Numbered from the stretch's first letter, positions 49,995-58,633 are shown. The stretch is DNA of 64,000 nucleotides from Mycolicibacterium psychrotolerans (GCF_010729305.1 NZ_AP022574.1:1240001-1304000), one strand, 5' to 3'. A program made the numbers and translations. Notes: generated from the letters alone by a model not told the origin.

Positions 49995-50277
49995 TCGGCG
50001 AATCAGATTGCGCGACAACGATCCCGAGGCGTACGTAGTACTTACAGCACTTCACCTCGCTGCGCTTCGTTCCGATTGCGGAACGAAAGATGAGGTATCG
50101 CAGGGTCTTCGCGCAGACTCACAAGTGTGGTTAAGCACGGGCGAGGCAGCCGAGGCCCTCGGCGTAACAGACCGCTGCGTCCGCAAGCGATGCGAGACCG
50201 GCCGACTCAACGCGGTCCGGTTGGGTGGCCGCTGGCTCGTCGACCGCAACACACTCGCCCTGAAAGACATTGCATGA
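49840..50277 (+). CDS. Helix-turn-helix DNA-binding protein (excisionase-like domain)
   Basis: A 145-residue protein. The N-terminal part (SRLEVRITQRLTSDGSVIIPPRMARWLE) is unassigned. The C-terminus, WLSTGEAAEALGVTDRCVRKRCETGRLNAVRLGGRWLVDRNTLA, is a clear HTH_17/MerR-like excisionase-type DNA-binding domain. It may control late genes or take part in excision or replication. ATG 49840 lies inside the previous frame. Confidence 0.72.
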   Translation: MIAAYRRDASGRPPEFSRLEVRITQRLTSDGSVIIPPRMARWLEKRANMTADRRIRLRDNDPEAYVVLTALHLAALRSDCGTKDEVSQGLRADSQVWLSTGEAAEALGVTDRCVRKRCETGRLNAVRLGGRWLVDRNTLALKDIA

Positions 50278-50290
50278 AAGGACAAACATC

Positions 50291-50947
50291 ATGAGTAGTC
50301 TCCCAGCCCTGCAGGCCGAGGTCGAGGGATACCGCAACGAGGCAGCAGAAGTCGCCGAAGAGTTCTCGCGCGTGCACGCCGAGATTGAATCGGACCCGAG
50401 CCTCACAGTCGTAGGCAAGCGGGAACGCTTGGAACCGCTCCACGCCGAAGTGGTCGAACAGATCGACACCCTCCGCGCCCGCGAAAAGGCCGCAGTCCGC
50501 GGCGTGAAGGAGGAACTGGAGAGGCGACTCTTCGGCTTGTCGGCCACTGCCAGCAACGATCCGGCGAGGGTCGTCAGCTTCCGGGACGCCCAGTCTCGTG
50601 CCCGTCAACTGGAGGACGCTGACGACGCCGCAGAGCTCTATGAGTCGGCGAAACGCTCCGGCGACAATATCCTCGCCACAGCCGTACTGGAGAGAGCCCT
50701 CGTCCGCGGCTGGTCCACGATCAAACAGGACTTCCTGGAAAGCAACACGGCAGCACGCGGCGACCTCGACGACCTGGCCGCACTAGCCATGTACGGGGAC
50801 AACGGCTTCGCCAACCTCGTGCACTACGTGCCGCCCTCATTGAATCTCCCCCACAGCGCGGGCATGCCCACCATCCCGAACTTGCACTCCCGAAGCCAAC
50901 CGCAAGGTGCCCAACCGCTTCGCAGCGGATTCGGCACTCGGTCGTGA
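50291..50947 (+). CDS. Coiled-coil element protein
   Basis: A 218-residue, highly charged helical protein. The start is ATG 50291 with GAAAGGA 7-8 bases upstream. Residues 1-80 form a long coiled coil (LQAEVEGYRNEAAEVAEEF through VRGVKEELERRLFG), followed by a helical domain and a Pro/Ser-rich tail. This kind of protein is common in actinophage structural or scaffolding regions, but no capsid gene is nearby. The function is unknown. Confidence 0.65.
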   Translation: MSSLPALQAEVEGYRNEAAEVAEEFSRVHAEIESDPSLTVVGKRERLEPLHAEVVEQIDTLRAREKAAVRGVKEELERRLFGLSATASNDPARVVSFRDAQSRARQLEDADDAAELYESAKRSGDNILATAVLERALVRGWSTIKQDFLESNTAARGDLDDLAALAMYGDNGFANLVHYVPPSLNLPHSAGMPTIPNLHSRSQPQGAQPLRSGFGTRS

Positions 50948-50954
50948 CCCGCGC

Positions 50955-51107
50955 ATGACCAACGGCGGCGGCGTCAAACCCGCCCTTCACAGCGATTCGT
51001 TTCAGGCAAGGGCTTCCATGACGCCACTGCTGCAGCAGTTCCGAGAAGCGCCTGCGCCGCCGCGGAACACCAACCCTCTGACCTGCACGTATGCCCAGGG
51101 GGACTGA
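50955..51107 (+). CDS. Possible small protein (50 residues)
   Basis: A short frame, MTNGGGVKPALHSDSFQARA, ending at TGA 51107. It follows the coiled-coil gene by 7 bp but has no ribosome-binding site. The continuous direction of transcription is its main support. Confidence 0.25.
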   Translation: MTNGGGVKPALHSDSFQARASMTPLLQQFREAPAPPRNTNPLTCTYAQGD

Positions 51108-51195
51108 GGCCGGCGCTGGCCAGCGCCGGCCCCTCACGGCGACAGGCGAACGTGTGTGCCACCCCCTACCCCCCTACGTCCGAAAGGTGGCCCGA

Positions 51196-51441
51196 ATGGC
51201 CGAATACACAACCCTGAACGAGGCGATGGTCGCCGATGACGAGCTTGCAGAGGCTGAGATTCGGTACCGGCTCCTCGCAGAGGCATTCGAGGAATTGCCG
51301 CAACTCCGATCAAACCTGAACTCTCAGCTCGAGCGTGCGAAGGCTGAGATAGTTCGGCTGCGCGCGTCCGTACCCAAGTCGGATGAGGTTGGCAAGGTGG
51401 TTGCGTTCGATGCCGCGCGCTTCAGCAAGTCCACGGGCTGA
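51196..51441 (+). CDS. Small helical element protein
   Basis: An 81-residue protein with GAAAGGTGG upstream of ATG 51196. It is mostly alpha-helical and charged (LNEAMVADDELAEAEIRYRLLAEAFEELPQ and LNSQLERAKAEIVRLRASVP). It is the last gene of the rightward block and converges with the nuclease-helicase gene. I do not recognise a family. Confidence 0.65.
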   Translation: MAEYTTLNEAMVADDELAEAEIRYRLLAEAFEELPQLRSNLNSQLERAKAEIVRLRASVPKSDEVGKVVAFDAARFSKSTG

Positions 51442-51590
51442 GGCATCTGTGTGTTCACCCAGGGAAAGGGGGTCTGGGCGTTCCTGAGGTCAGCCCGTAT
51501 CTACGAGAAGGTCACGCACGCAACGCACGCACCCAACGGACTGTTGTGTGCGGAATGCGGCAACGGTGGCACAGCGTAGGGCTTCGGGGG

Positions 51591-54500
51591 TCACCCCACC
51601 GCGCGCCCTCGGCGTGGACCCTTTGGCGGGGCATCCCAGGTCCAATGCGGCAGCGTCATGAGCTTCCTCGCGCGGTCGGCTTTGAGAGTTCCTTTGCGGT
51701 AGTTGTCCCGCTGGTCCCGGACCCAAGAGCCGAGAGGTAACCCGCCCGTCGTTTTGTAGGGGGCCGGCACACGTGCATCGCCGTGTTCCGCGACATAGTG
51801 CTTGAGTAGGTCGAAACGTCGATCCCACTCGTCGCCGTATGGGTCCCAACTCCAGGTCGGCAGTTGCTCCAGTGTGCGTTGCCGGTCGGGGTCCAGCGTG
51901 CCCTTGGCGTACTCCCTGCGTTGGCGCACAACCCAGTTACCGAGCGGTATTCCATCGAACGTGAAACCTTGGGGAACGCTGGTGGTGCCATGGGCATCAA
52001 CGTAATGCTTTAGCGCGGCTAGGGCATCGTCCCACTGTCCTTGTGCATAATCCCAAATCCATCCGGGAAGCGAACTCAACCGTTGTTGCCGCTTGGCGGG
52101 AAGCGTGCCCTTCTTTCGCTGCATCCGCTGCGTTACCACCCACGCGCCCAGGGCGATACCCTTGACACGATGGCTATGTGGGACACGAGCGTTCCCGTGC
52201 TCCCTGACATAGTCCTCGACGAGTCCGAAGGCTCTCTCCCAATTTTCAGCCCGAGCGTCCCAAGACCATCCGGATACGTTCTCAAGTCGCTCGCGACGTG
52301 AGGGGGTCATGGTGCCCTCGAAGTGCGCCAGGCGCTGGGTATTCACCCAGCCGCCTAGTCTGAAGCCATCTACAACGTAGGCCGCAGGGACAAGCGCATC
52401 ACCATGCTCAGCCACGTAATCGAGCAAGGCGGCGAATCCACGATCCCATTGCTCTTCCTTGGGACTCCACCTCCAGCCACTCACCGCCTCAAGTCGGTGC
52501 ACGCGATCAGCATCGAGCTTTGCCTTGCTGTAGGCAGAACGTTGCCGCTCTACCCAGTCTCCAAGTTTGAACCCTTCGTAGATCAAGCCTCTTGGAACCG
52601 CTGGCGTCCCGTGCTCACGCTGATAGGTACATAGGCGCGCGAACGCAGCTTCCCAGTAATCCACCTTGGGATCCCAGGACCACCCGGGTAGCTCTTCGAG
52701 TCGTCCCTGACGCTCTGCTCTCAACTCACCCTTCGCACGTTGACTCCTCTGCTGGGTCACCCAGCCGCCGAGAGAAAATCCGTCCTCCCGGTGCGACTGC
52801 GGAACCAGCGATGTGCCCTCACGCTCCACGAAGGCGAGTAGTGATTCAAAAGCACTCTCCCACTGAGCATCAAAGGCGTCCCACACCCACCCCGGAAGCT
52901 CATCCAGCCGGCGGCGGCGAGACTCGCTGAGGCTTCCTCTGGCGCAGGCCGCGCGTTGGCTTCTGCACCACATGTCCAGCCGGACACCTTGGAAGTCGCA
53001 ATCCGGCGGCACCCGCGAGTCACCGTGTTTCGCAACGTACTGCGCCAAGACATCGAACTTCAGGTCCCAGGCGTCTGACTTCGGGTCCCAAGACCAATCC
53101 GGAACTGACTCAAGGCGTTTTCGGCGAGCGGGATCGAGTTTGCCCCTCTTGAAGAATTGACGTTGGACGGCTACCCAGTTCCCGAGACCATAACCGTCGG
53201 TGGCGTCCAAATAGTTCCGCGGCAGCTTCGCACTACTGCCGGTGCTCTCCACCCACTTGAGAAGGTGGATAAACCCGGCCTCCCACTGCTCGTCTATGGC
53301 GTCCCACACCCACCCGGGTAGCCGTAGCAGCCGTTCCTGTCTCTCTTTCGAAAGCTTGCCTGCGGTATAGGCGCGCCGCTGCGTAGTCACCCACTTCCCA
53401 AGCGTGAAGCCCTCGAAGACGCCGTCGTAGGGCACCGATGCCGACCCCGTCTGCTGGACGTAGCGACACAGTGCTGCGTACCCGTCTTCCCACAATTGGA
53501 GTCGTGCGTTCCAGGTCCACCCGGTGAGGTGCTCCAGCCGTTCGCGCCGGTCATCAGCCAAGGTGCCTGCGGCATAGGCGTTTCGTTGCATGTTGATCCA
53601 CTGACCGAGACGCATTCCATCAGGACTTCGGTAGCCGAAGGGCACTCGCGAGGTTCCACGTTCGGCCACGTAGGCAAGGAGATGATTGAACCCTTCCTCC
53701 CAACGCGCCGCGATTTCGTTCCAGGCCCAACCGGACAGGCTTTCCAGCCGCGCGATGCGATCGGTACTCAGCTCGCCCTTACTCTGCGCGGCACGTTGTC
53801 TGCTCACCCATTGGCCGAGCTCGAATCCTTGAAAACTTCCGCCGCTTGGAACTCGTGCGTTCCCGTGGACGCGGACGTAGTCAGCCAGATGGGCGAATCC
53901 CCCCTCCCATTGCTCCAGGAAAGGATCCCAACTCCAGCCGGCGATGGCCTCCAGCCGCCGTCGTCTGTCGTCGGCAAGGGATCCCTTGTCGAACTTCTGA
54001 CGCTGCGTCGAAACCCACGCGCCCAAATTGAAACCAGCAACACTGAAGGAGCGCGGTACTCGGGAATTCCCATGGACCCGGACGTAATCCACGAGGAGTG
54101 CAAACCCCGACTCCCACTTAAAGTCATGGGGATCCCACGTCCAGCCGGCGAGGGATTCCAGTCGCCGCTGTCGATCGCTTTCAAGCGTTCCCTTGGCGAA
54201 CTTCTGCCGCTGGGCTTGGACCCACGCGCCAAGTTGATCGTTCGACCGCGGCACTCGGGCATGCCCATTGGATGCTAAGAACTCTTGCAGGCTTATGAAT
54301 TTCTTTTCCCACTGTCCGTCGTGAGGATCCCACACCCACCCCGGAAGCTGCTCCAGCCGCCGCTGACGTTCCTCGGAGAGAACTCCTCGGCGTCTGAACG
54401 CGCGCTGATTGGTGACCCAGTTATCGAGTTTGTAACTGGCGGAGGAATATCCCCGCGGTACACGCGCATGCCCGTGCTCTTTGGTGAACTGCTCCAACAG

Positions 54501-56495
54501 CCCGCACCAGAACTCCCAGGGGTTGGTGGTTTGTTCGACCAGGCGGGCCTCTAAGGCGTTGGCGAAGCTCTTGTCCACCGTGGCCGGCACATCGATATAG
54601 ATCTTATTGGGCAGGCGCGGCTTGCCGCCCTTGCGGCCCATCTCCCGGCGCAGGACGTCCAGCTCCTCGCCGAGCTCGGTGTCGTGCGCCCGCAGCGCCT
54701 TGATGACATCCCAGACCGGCTTGAACACCGAGGAGTCGAGTGCGACCTCGGGGTCCGCGTCTGCGTCGATGAACACCGGAATGACGACGGTACCGACTTT
54801 CTTGTTGTCTGACTTGCGGATCGCGCGCCCGACAGCTTGCACGATGTCCACCTCGGAGCGGCGTGGGTCGATGAACGCGACACCGTCGAGCGCGGGCACA
54901 TCGACCCCTTCGGCCAGGCAGCGGGCATTGGCGAGCAGACCGCGTTCCCCATCATCGAGCCTCTTGAGGTGCTGGATGAGCACGGCGCGTTCGCCCGCCG
55001 ACATCTCGCCGGAGGCGTACGCCGACCACAGCCAGCCCTTGGGTCGTTGCCGGGGAGGCATCCAGGCCAACACCGTTGGCATCGACGACGCGAAGTCCCT
55101 GGCGGTCTTGACTCGGCCGTGGAAGCTGATCGTTCGGCGAAGGTTGAACTTCCTCATCGCCTTCCCAAGTCCGATTTGCCCGGCCAGTGATCGGGCGTCA
55201 GTAATTCTCTTGCCGTCCAGGGTTACTAGCGTGCCGCGCTCCGCCCAGTCGAGGTAGGTGGCGTCGTCTACGCCAATGACCGCGACCTGATAGTCAGTCA
55301 ACAGATTGCGTCGGATGGCCTCGGCGAAGCTGAGCCGATGGAAAACCTCCCCGAAGCGGATGGGGTCGTCCATCGATGCGATCTCGTAGTCGGCGCCCGT
55401 GGCCGCGCTTAGTATCCGCCCGGTGAAGTAGCGCGGCGTGGCGGTCATGAACAGCCGCCGCTTGCCCCTAATCGCCGACGCATCCAGCACCGTGCCGAAG
55501 TCGGAGGACACCTTCCCAGCCACCCGGTGTGCCTCGTCGGCGATCACTAGGTCGAACTGCGGCACCCGCCCGACGTTGAACGCTGCGGCGATCTGCGGGG
55601 AAGACTGATATGTGGAGAACACCACTCGCGGGCCCGACCGCTTCCGCAGGAACTCGGCGATCATTTCTGGATCAGTGGTGACCGGCACGCCCAGATCGCT
55701 GGTGTGCGACACCGCCGCATCCTCCCCGAGGCTGCCGACGGTCTCGTCGCTGCACACCGGCAAGGTGGCAAACGGCTTCTTTGGGTTGGCAGTCTGCCAC
55801 TCCCGCATCGTCTGCTTGAGCAGCGACAGCGACGGAACCAGCACGAGGGTGCGTTCGGCGGCGAGCTTCTCCGTGATGAACCAGGCTGTCAGCGTCTTGC
55901 CGGTACCGCAGGCCATGATCATCTGCCCACGGTCGGCAGTCGTGAAGCCTTTCACCACATCGTTGATGGCGGTCTTTTGGTATTCCCGAGGGGTTTTCGG
56001 GTTCGGCGGCTTCGAAGGCCGCAGTGCAGCCGGGGTGCTGGGCCAGTCGAGATAGTCGTCAGCATCGAGCAGCTGAGTTAGACCGATGAAGGGGATTCCG
56101 AGGTCATCCATCAGGCGTGTGGCAATGTGATGGCGCTTGTCGGTTGTGGCGATAAGCAACCGGTGCGTGAACTTCGACCGGCTGGACTCGGCGATGAACT
56201 TGTCCACGTCACGCTTGCTGATGCTGTGCGACGGCGCGTACGCCTTGGCCTGGATCGCCCATAACTTTCCGTCGATGTCCTCAGCGACAAGGTCGATGCC
56301 GGCGTCTATGCCCTTTCGGCCCGGCCAGTCGTCCCACAGCCACACCCGCCGCAGCAGCGGCTGATAGGTCGGGTCGTTCTCTAGGAACCACTTGCAGACG
56401 TACTCGAACTGCTTTCCCCGCCGTCGATCATCGTCGGGGTCGAACTTCCCCCTGAGATCACTGAACGTCCCCACGACATCGAGACTAAGGGCCAC
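51591..56495 (-). CDS. Mrr-like nuclease - SF2 helicase with 14 helicase-associated repeats
   Basis: A 1634-residue single-chain enzyme. Residues 25-150 hold a PD-(D/E)xK nuclease core of the Mrr/COG4889 type: GIDAGIDLVAE (Asp68) and WAIQAKAY (Gln82, Lys84). Residues 165-640 are an SF2 helicase: Walker A MACGTGKT (194-201), DEAH (320-323), FMTATPR (349-355) and motif VI QAVGRAIR (553-560). From about 659 to the end are 14 helicase-associated repeats of about 70 residues, each with VP, LG-WV--QR and GW-WD landmarks. No methyltransferase or specificity subunit is nearby. It is probably an anti-phage or foreign-DNA nuclease. The GTG start at 56495 has no clear ribosome-binding site. Confidence 0.88.
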   Translation of the reverse strand: MALSLDVVGTFSDLRGKFDPDDDRRRGKQFEYVCKWFLENDPTYQPLLRRVWLWDDWPGRKGIDAGIDLVAEDIDGKLWAIQAKAYAPSHSISKRDVDKFIAESSRSKFTHRLLIATTDKRHHIATRLMDDLGIPFIGLTQLLDADDYLDWPSTPAALRPSKPPNPKTPREYQKTAINDVVKGFTTADRGQMIMACGTGKTLTAWFITEKLAAERTLVLVPSLSLLKQTMREWQTANPKKPFATLPVCSDETVGSLGEDAAVSHTSDLGVPVTTDPEMIAEFLRKRSGPRVVFSTYQSSPQIAAAFNVGRVPQFDLVIADEAHRVAGKVSSDFGTVLDASAIRGKRRLFMTATPRYFTGRILSAATGADYEIASMDDPIRFGEVFHRLSFAEAIRRNLLTDYQVAVIGVDDATYLDWAERGTLVTLDGKRITDARSLAGQIGLGKAMRKFNLRRTISFHGRVKTARDFASSMPTVLAWMPPRQRPKGWLWSAYASGEMSAGERAVLIQHLKRLDDGERGLLANARCLAEGVDVPALDGVAFIDPRRSEVDIVQAVGRAIRKSDNKKVGTVVIPVFIDADADPEVALDSSVFKPVWDVIKALRAHDTELGEELDVLRREMGRKGGKPRLPNKIYIDVPATVDKSFANALEARLVEQTTNPWEFWCGLLEQFTKEHGHARVPRGYSSASYKLDNWVTNQRAFRRRGVLSEERQRRLEQLPGWVWDPHDGQWEKKFISLQEFLASNGHARVPRSNDQLGAWVQAQRQKFAKGTLESDRQRRLESLAGWTWDPHDFKWESGFALLVDYVRVHGNSRVPRSFSVAGFNLGAWVSTQRQKFDKGSLADDRRRRLEAIAGWSWDPFLEQWEGGFAHLADYVRVHGNARVPSGGSFQGFELGQWVSRQRAAQSKGELSTDRIARLESLSGWAWNEIAARWEEGFNHLLAYVAERGTSRVPFGYRSPDGMRLGQWINMQRNAYAAGTLADDRRERLEHLTGWTWNARLQLWEDGYAALCRYVQQTGSASVPYDGVFEGFTLGKWVTTQRRAYTAGKLSKERQERLLRLPGWVWDAIDEQWEAGFIHLLKWVESTGSSAKLPRNYLDATDGYGLGNWVAVQRQFFKRGKLDPARRKRLESVPDWSWDPKSDAWDLKFDVLAQYVAKHGDSRVPPDCDFQGVRLDMWCRSQRAACARGSLSESRRRRLDELPGWVWDAFDAQWESAFESLLAFVEREGTSLVPQSHREDGFSLGGWVTQQRSQRAKGELRAERQGRLEELPGWSWDPKVDYWEAAFARLCTYQREHGTPAVPRGLIYEGFKLGDWVERQRSAYSKAKLDADRVHRLEAVSGWRWSPKEEQWDRGFAALLDYVAEHGDALVPAAYVVDGFRLGGWVNTQRLAHFEGTMTPSRRERLENVSGWSWDARAENWERAFGLVEDYVREHGNARVPHSHRVKGIALGAWVVTQRMQRKKGTLPAKRQQRLSSLPGWIWDYAQGQWDDALAALKHYVDAHGTTSVPQGFTFDGIPLGNWVVRQRREYAKGTLDPDRQRTLEQLPTWSWDPYGDEWDRRFDLLKHYVAEHGDARVPAPYKTTGGLPLGSWVRDQRDNYRKGTLKADRARKLMTLPHWTWDAPPKGPRRGRAVG
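51600..54530 (-). repeat. Array of 14 diverged helicase-associated (HA) repeat units
   Basis: About 2.9 kb of periodic coding sequence, roughly 207-210 bp per unit. Each unit starts near QWE/NWE, continues with HG-xxVP, LG-WV-QR and ends in GWxWD. The units are diverged at the DNA level but regular in length, so the array grew by old tandem duplication. Confidence 0.85.
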
Positions 56496-56520
56496 GGATT
56501 TGCCGTCTGGCTTGAATCGG

Positions 56521-56862
56521 TTAAGCCAATTGCGCAGAGGAGCAAAATCGGCACTCGCCGCAAAAGACAGCCGCCGCTATCTCGCACATCCACAAGTTCA
56601 CGAGCGCGAGCGATCGGCGAGCGTAGCCGTTGCGGTCGCTGAGTGGGACCGCCGCGACGCGCCGACTAGACGACGCGGAGATGGCCACGGCCACGGCGGC
56701 GGCCGCCATCGCGCAGGCCACGATCCACCGCGACCGCCGCTGCGGCTCATCCCGAGTATCGTCGAGCGACCACGCGGTATGCGCCTCGGTCTCGTCGATC
56801 GCTTCACCGAGCTCGGTCGGAGCTATCCCTGTCGGGGCATCATCGGCCCCCGCGTCCCCCAT
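56521..56862 (-). pseudogene. Probable truncated single-pass membrane protein
   Basis: A 113-residue frame from ATG 56862. The N half looks genuine: acidic cytoplasmic part with APTELGEAIDETEAHTAWSLDD, then basic RRSR and a membrane helix (WIVACAMAAAAVAVAIS), a style common in mycobacterial island and prophage genes. After about residue 70 the sequence becomes atypical and the frame ends soon after. It may be the remnant of a longer protein that lost its extracytoplasmic domain. Confidence 0.45.
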
Positions 56863-56938
56863 GGACGCGAAGCGTATCGATATGCGCTTGGGCTCGCGAG
56901 AGAATCAGCGTGCGGACGTTGGACGGCCGGCCGCTGCT

Positions 56939-57193
56939 CTAGTCTCGCCGAGACTTGCCAGCAGCATTGAGGTACTCGCCCCGATGGGTACGGCCGCAAC
57001 CGAAAGAGTCCACGGAAGCGCAGCGTGAGCAGTCGTAGATCACCTCGAACCCTGCCAACACACTCGGCGCATGCGGCGAAGAGCCCGAAACGATCCGCTG
57101 CGGACTGTCGCGCCGGACGACCATCTTCTCGCTGCACTCAGTGCACCGCCATGTGGCGTTGAAAATCTGTCGGTGATCGCATTCAGTGGTCAT
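56939..57193 (-). CDS. Small zinc-ribbon-like protein
   Basis: An 84-residue protein from ATG 57193 (MTTECDHRQIFNATWRCTECSEKM). Seven cysteines, including CTEC and CSRCASVDSFGC, suggest one or two zinc-binding knuckles. The role is unknown. It lies between the helicase and Fic genes on the same strand, with a 16-bp palindrome about 145 bp upstream. Confidence 0.6.
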   Translation of the reverse strand: MTTECDHRQIFNATWRCTECSEKMVVRRDSPQRIVSGSSPHAPSVLAGFEVIYDCSRCASVDSFGCGRTHRGEYLNAAGKSRRD

Positions 57194-57337
57194 GCCCGTA
57201 GTTCTACACACCGAGGGTGCAGGGAACCTGCCGCTCCGCGGCTGCATCGTGGGACCTGGAGGGCCGGCCCGCCCAAGACCGCCCGAGTGATACCTGCGCC
57301 GGGCCAGTCACGCCCTACCGACGCACTAATGTACGAA

Positions 57338-57353
57338 AGTGATCTAGATCACT
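57338..57353. promoter_or_regulatory. Perfect 16-bp palindrome, CRP-like site
   Basis: AGTGATCTAGATCACT is fully palindromic and contains GTGA-N6-TCAC, the core of mycobacterial CRP (Rv3676-type) sites. It lies upstream of the zinc-ribbon gene and just beyond the 3' end of the Fic gene. Confidence 0.6.
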
Positions 57354-57376
57354 GTCATGCTGTCGATTTAGCCATG

Positions 57377-57400
57377 TTTTTTATCATGTTTTCGAGGTAT
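57377..57400 (-). repeat. AT-rich direct repeat, copy 1 (downstream of fic)
   Basis: The tract at 57377-57400, key part CATGTTTTCGAGGTAT after a run of six T, closely matches 58572-58594 upstream of fic. The two copies flank the Fic gene about 1.2 kb apart in the same orientation. Confidence 0.6.
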
Positions 57401-57416
57401 CGAAAGTTTCTTTTCA

Positions 57417-58532
57417 TCAGGAATCCGCTCCAGTCAGCGGTTCCTGTCGAACGAGAAGCTGGAGAAATTCTCGGTTGATGTACAACCGATCTCGCCCAAT
57501 CTTCACAGATTCGAGTAGCCCGTTTTCGGCGAGAGAGTTCAGCCACGACGTCGCCGTGGGTCGCGATACGCCGCACCGCTTCATCACGGTGGTAATGCGA
57601 CAGTACGGTTGCTCGAAAAGCACTGACTGAAATTCAGCGTCAGCGCCGCCCCTGGAGGCCGCTCTTGCACGCTGATAGAAGTCGTCCTGGAGCTGGCGAA
57701 TCGCGGCGACCTTGCGCAGGGTGTACCTCGAGGTGACCTCGATGCCCGTGAGGATGTAGATCACCCACTCTTCCCAGGACTGGTCAGCGGTGACCGCGAG
57801 CAGGAGGCGGTAGTAGTCGTTCTTCGTGTCGATGATGTAGCGAGACAAGTACAGCACCGGGAGGCGGAGCAACCCGGCTTCGACAAGCATCAGCACGTTG
57901 ACGATTCGGCCTGTGCGCCCATTCCCATCTGTGAATGGGTGGATTGCCTCAAATTGGTAGTGCGCGACGGCCATCCTGATCAGTGGGTCCAGTCCATCCT
58001 GCTCGTGTATGAAGCGTTCCCAGTCGCTCAGCTTCTTCTCGATTGCATCGCGCCCTTCGGGCGGGCTGTAGATGACTTCGCCGCTACCAGGGCGCGCGAT
58101 TCGAGTGCCGGGCAGTGCGCGTACTTTCATCTCGCGGCCCTTGATGATGCTGCAGACGGCTGCCGCGGTGGTGGTAGTGAGGCCCCGCTCCAGCGTGTGT
58201 TCGAAACCAGCGCGAAGGGCTGTGCGGTATCGAAGCGTTTCTCTCGTTGCGGGGTCGGCATGTGTTTCATCGTCAAGGTGGCGAAAGAGGTCATCTGTGG
58301 TGGTGACGATGTTCTCGATCTCCGAGCTGGCCTGCGCCTCGAGGATCGGGATGGAATTGATCAGCACCGTTGGGTTCGGGATGGAGACGACTGCTTGGTC
58401 AAGCTGGGCAAGCGCGGTGTTGGCGCCAATGGCAGCCTTCAGTACAGCGCGTGTCTCGAGAGTATCGACGCCGGGAGGGCGCGGCAGATCGTTGAACGGC
58501 TTATCCGGTTTCCAGGCGCTCACCGCTTCCAA
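57417..58532 (-). CDS. Fic family protein adenylyltransferase (self-inhibited, class II)
   Basis: A 371-residue protein. The catalytic motif HPFTDGNGRTGR is complete (His198, Asp202, Asn204, Arg206). An N-terminal inhibitory helix motif SSEIEN (Ser69, Glu73, Asn74) fits the S/T-xxx-E-G/N consensus of class II Fic proteins, so activity is probably held off by its own Glu. The C-terminus has a winged-helix region (ITTVMKRCGVSRPTATSWLNSLAENGLL) that could bind DNA and self-regulate. Fic enzymes AMPylate targets in toxin or stress responses. The start is TTG 58532, with GTG 58523 as an alternative. Confidence 0.9.
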   Translation of the reverse strand: MEAVSAWKPDKPFNDLPRPPGVDTLETRAVLKAAIGANTALAQLDQAVVSIPNPTVLINSIPILEAQASSEIENIVTTTDDLFRHLDDETHADPATRETLRYRTALRAGFEHTLERGLTTTTAAAVCSIIKGREMKVRALPGTRIARPGSGEVIYSPPEGRDAIEKKLSDWERFIHEQDGLDPLIRMAVAHYQFEAIHPFTDGNGRTGRIVNVLMLVEAGLLRLPVLYLSRYIIDTKNDYYRLLLAVTADQSWEEWVIYILTGIEVTSRYTLRKVAAIRQLQDDFYQRARAASRGGADAEFQSVLFEQPYCRITTVMKRCGVSRPTATSWLNSLAENGLLESVKIGRDRLYINREFLQLLVRQEPLTGADS

Positions 58533-58550
58533 GATGCCAGAAGCAAGGCA

Positions 58551-58583
58551 ACATGTAAAGAATCAGATCGCTTTTTTACATGT
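58551..58583. promoter_or_regulatory. Inverted repeat upstream of fic
   Basis: ACATGTAAA (58551-58559) and TTTACATGT (58575-58583) form perfect 9-bp inverted arms with a 15-base centre, about 20 bp upstream of the Fic start. This is a good candidate operator for autoregulation by the Fic winged-helix domain. Confidence 0.6.
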
Positions 58584-58594
58584 TTTGAGGTTAT
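58572..58594 (-). repeat. AT-rich direct repeat, copy 2 (upstream of fic)
   Basis: A tract of six T then ACATGTTTTGAGGTTAT. It matches 57377-57400 with two small indels. It overlaps the right arm of the inverted repeat upstream of fic. Confidence 0.6.
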
Positions 58595-58633
58595 GCGAAT
58601 CGGCTTTGCATGTGAATCTCACTGGCGCGTCGC

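Noticed and set aside
50291..51441. Capsid or scaffold genes of a complete prophage
   Set aside because: The helical proteins here lack HK97-type capsid, protease, portal or terminase motifs, so a complete prophage is not supported.
51481..51540. Short ACGCACGCA-type repeats between the convergent element genes
   Set aside because: Too short and irregular to support a regulatory or attachment role.
51600..54530. CRISPR-like or minisatellite array
   Set aside because: Periodicity of about 210 bp comes from protein repeats in one continuous frame; there are no identical short repeats with unique spacers.
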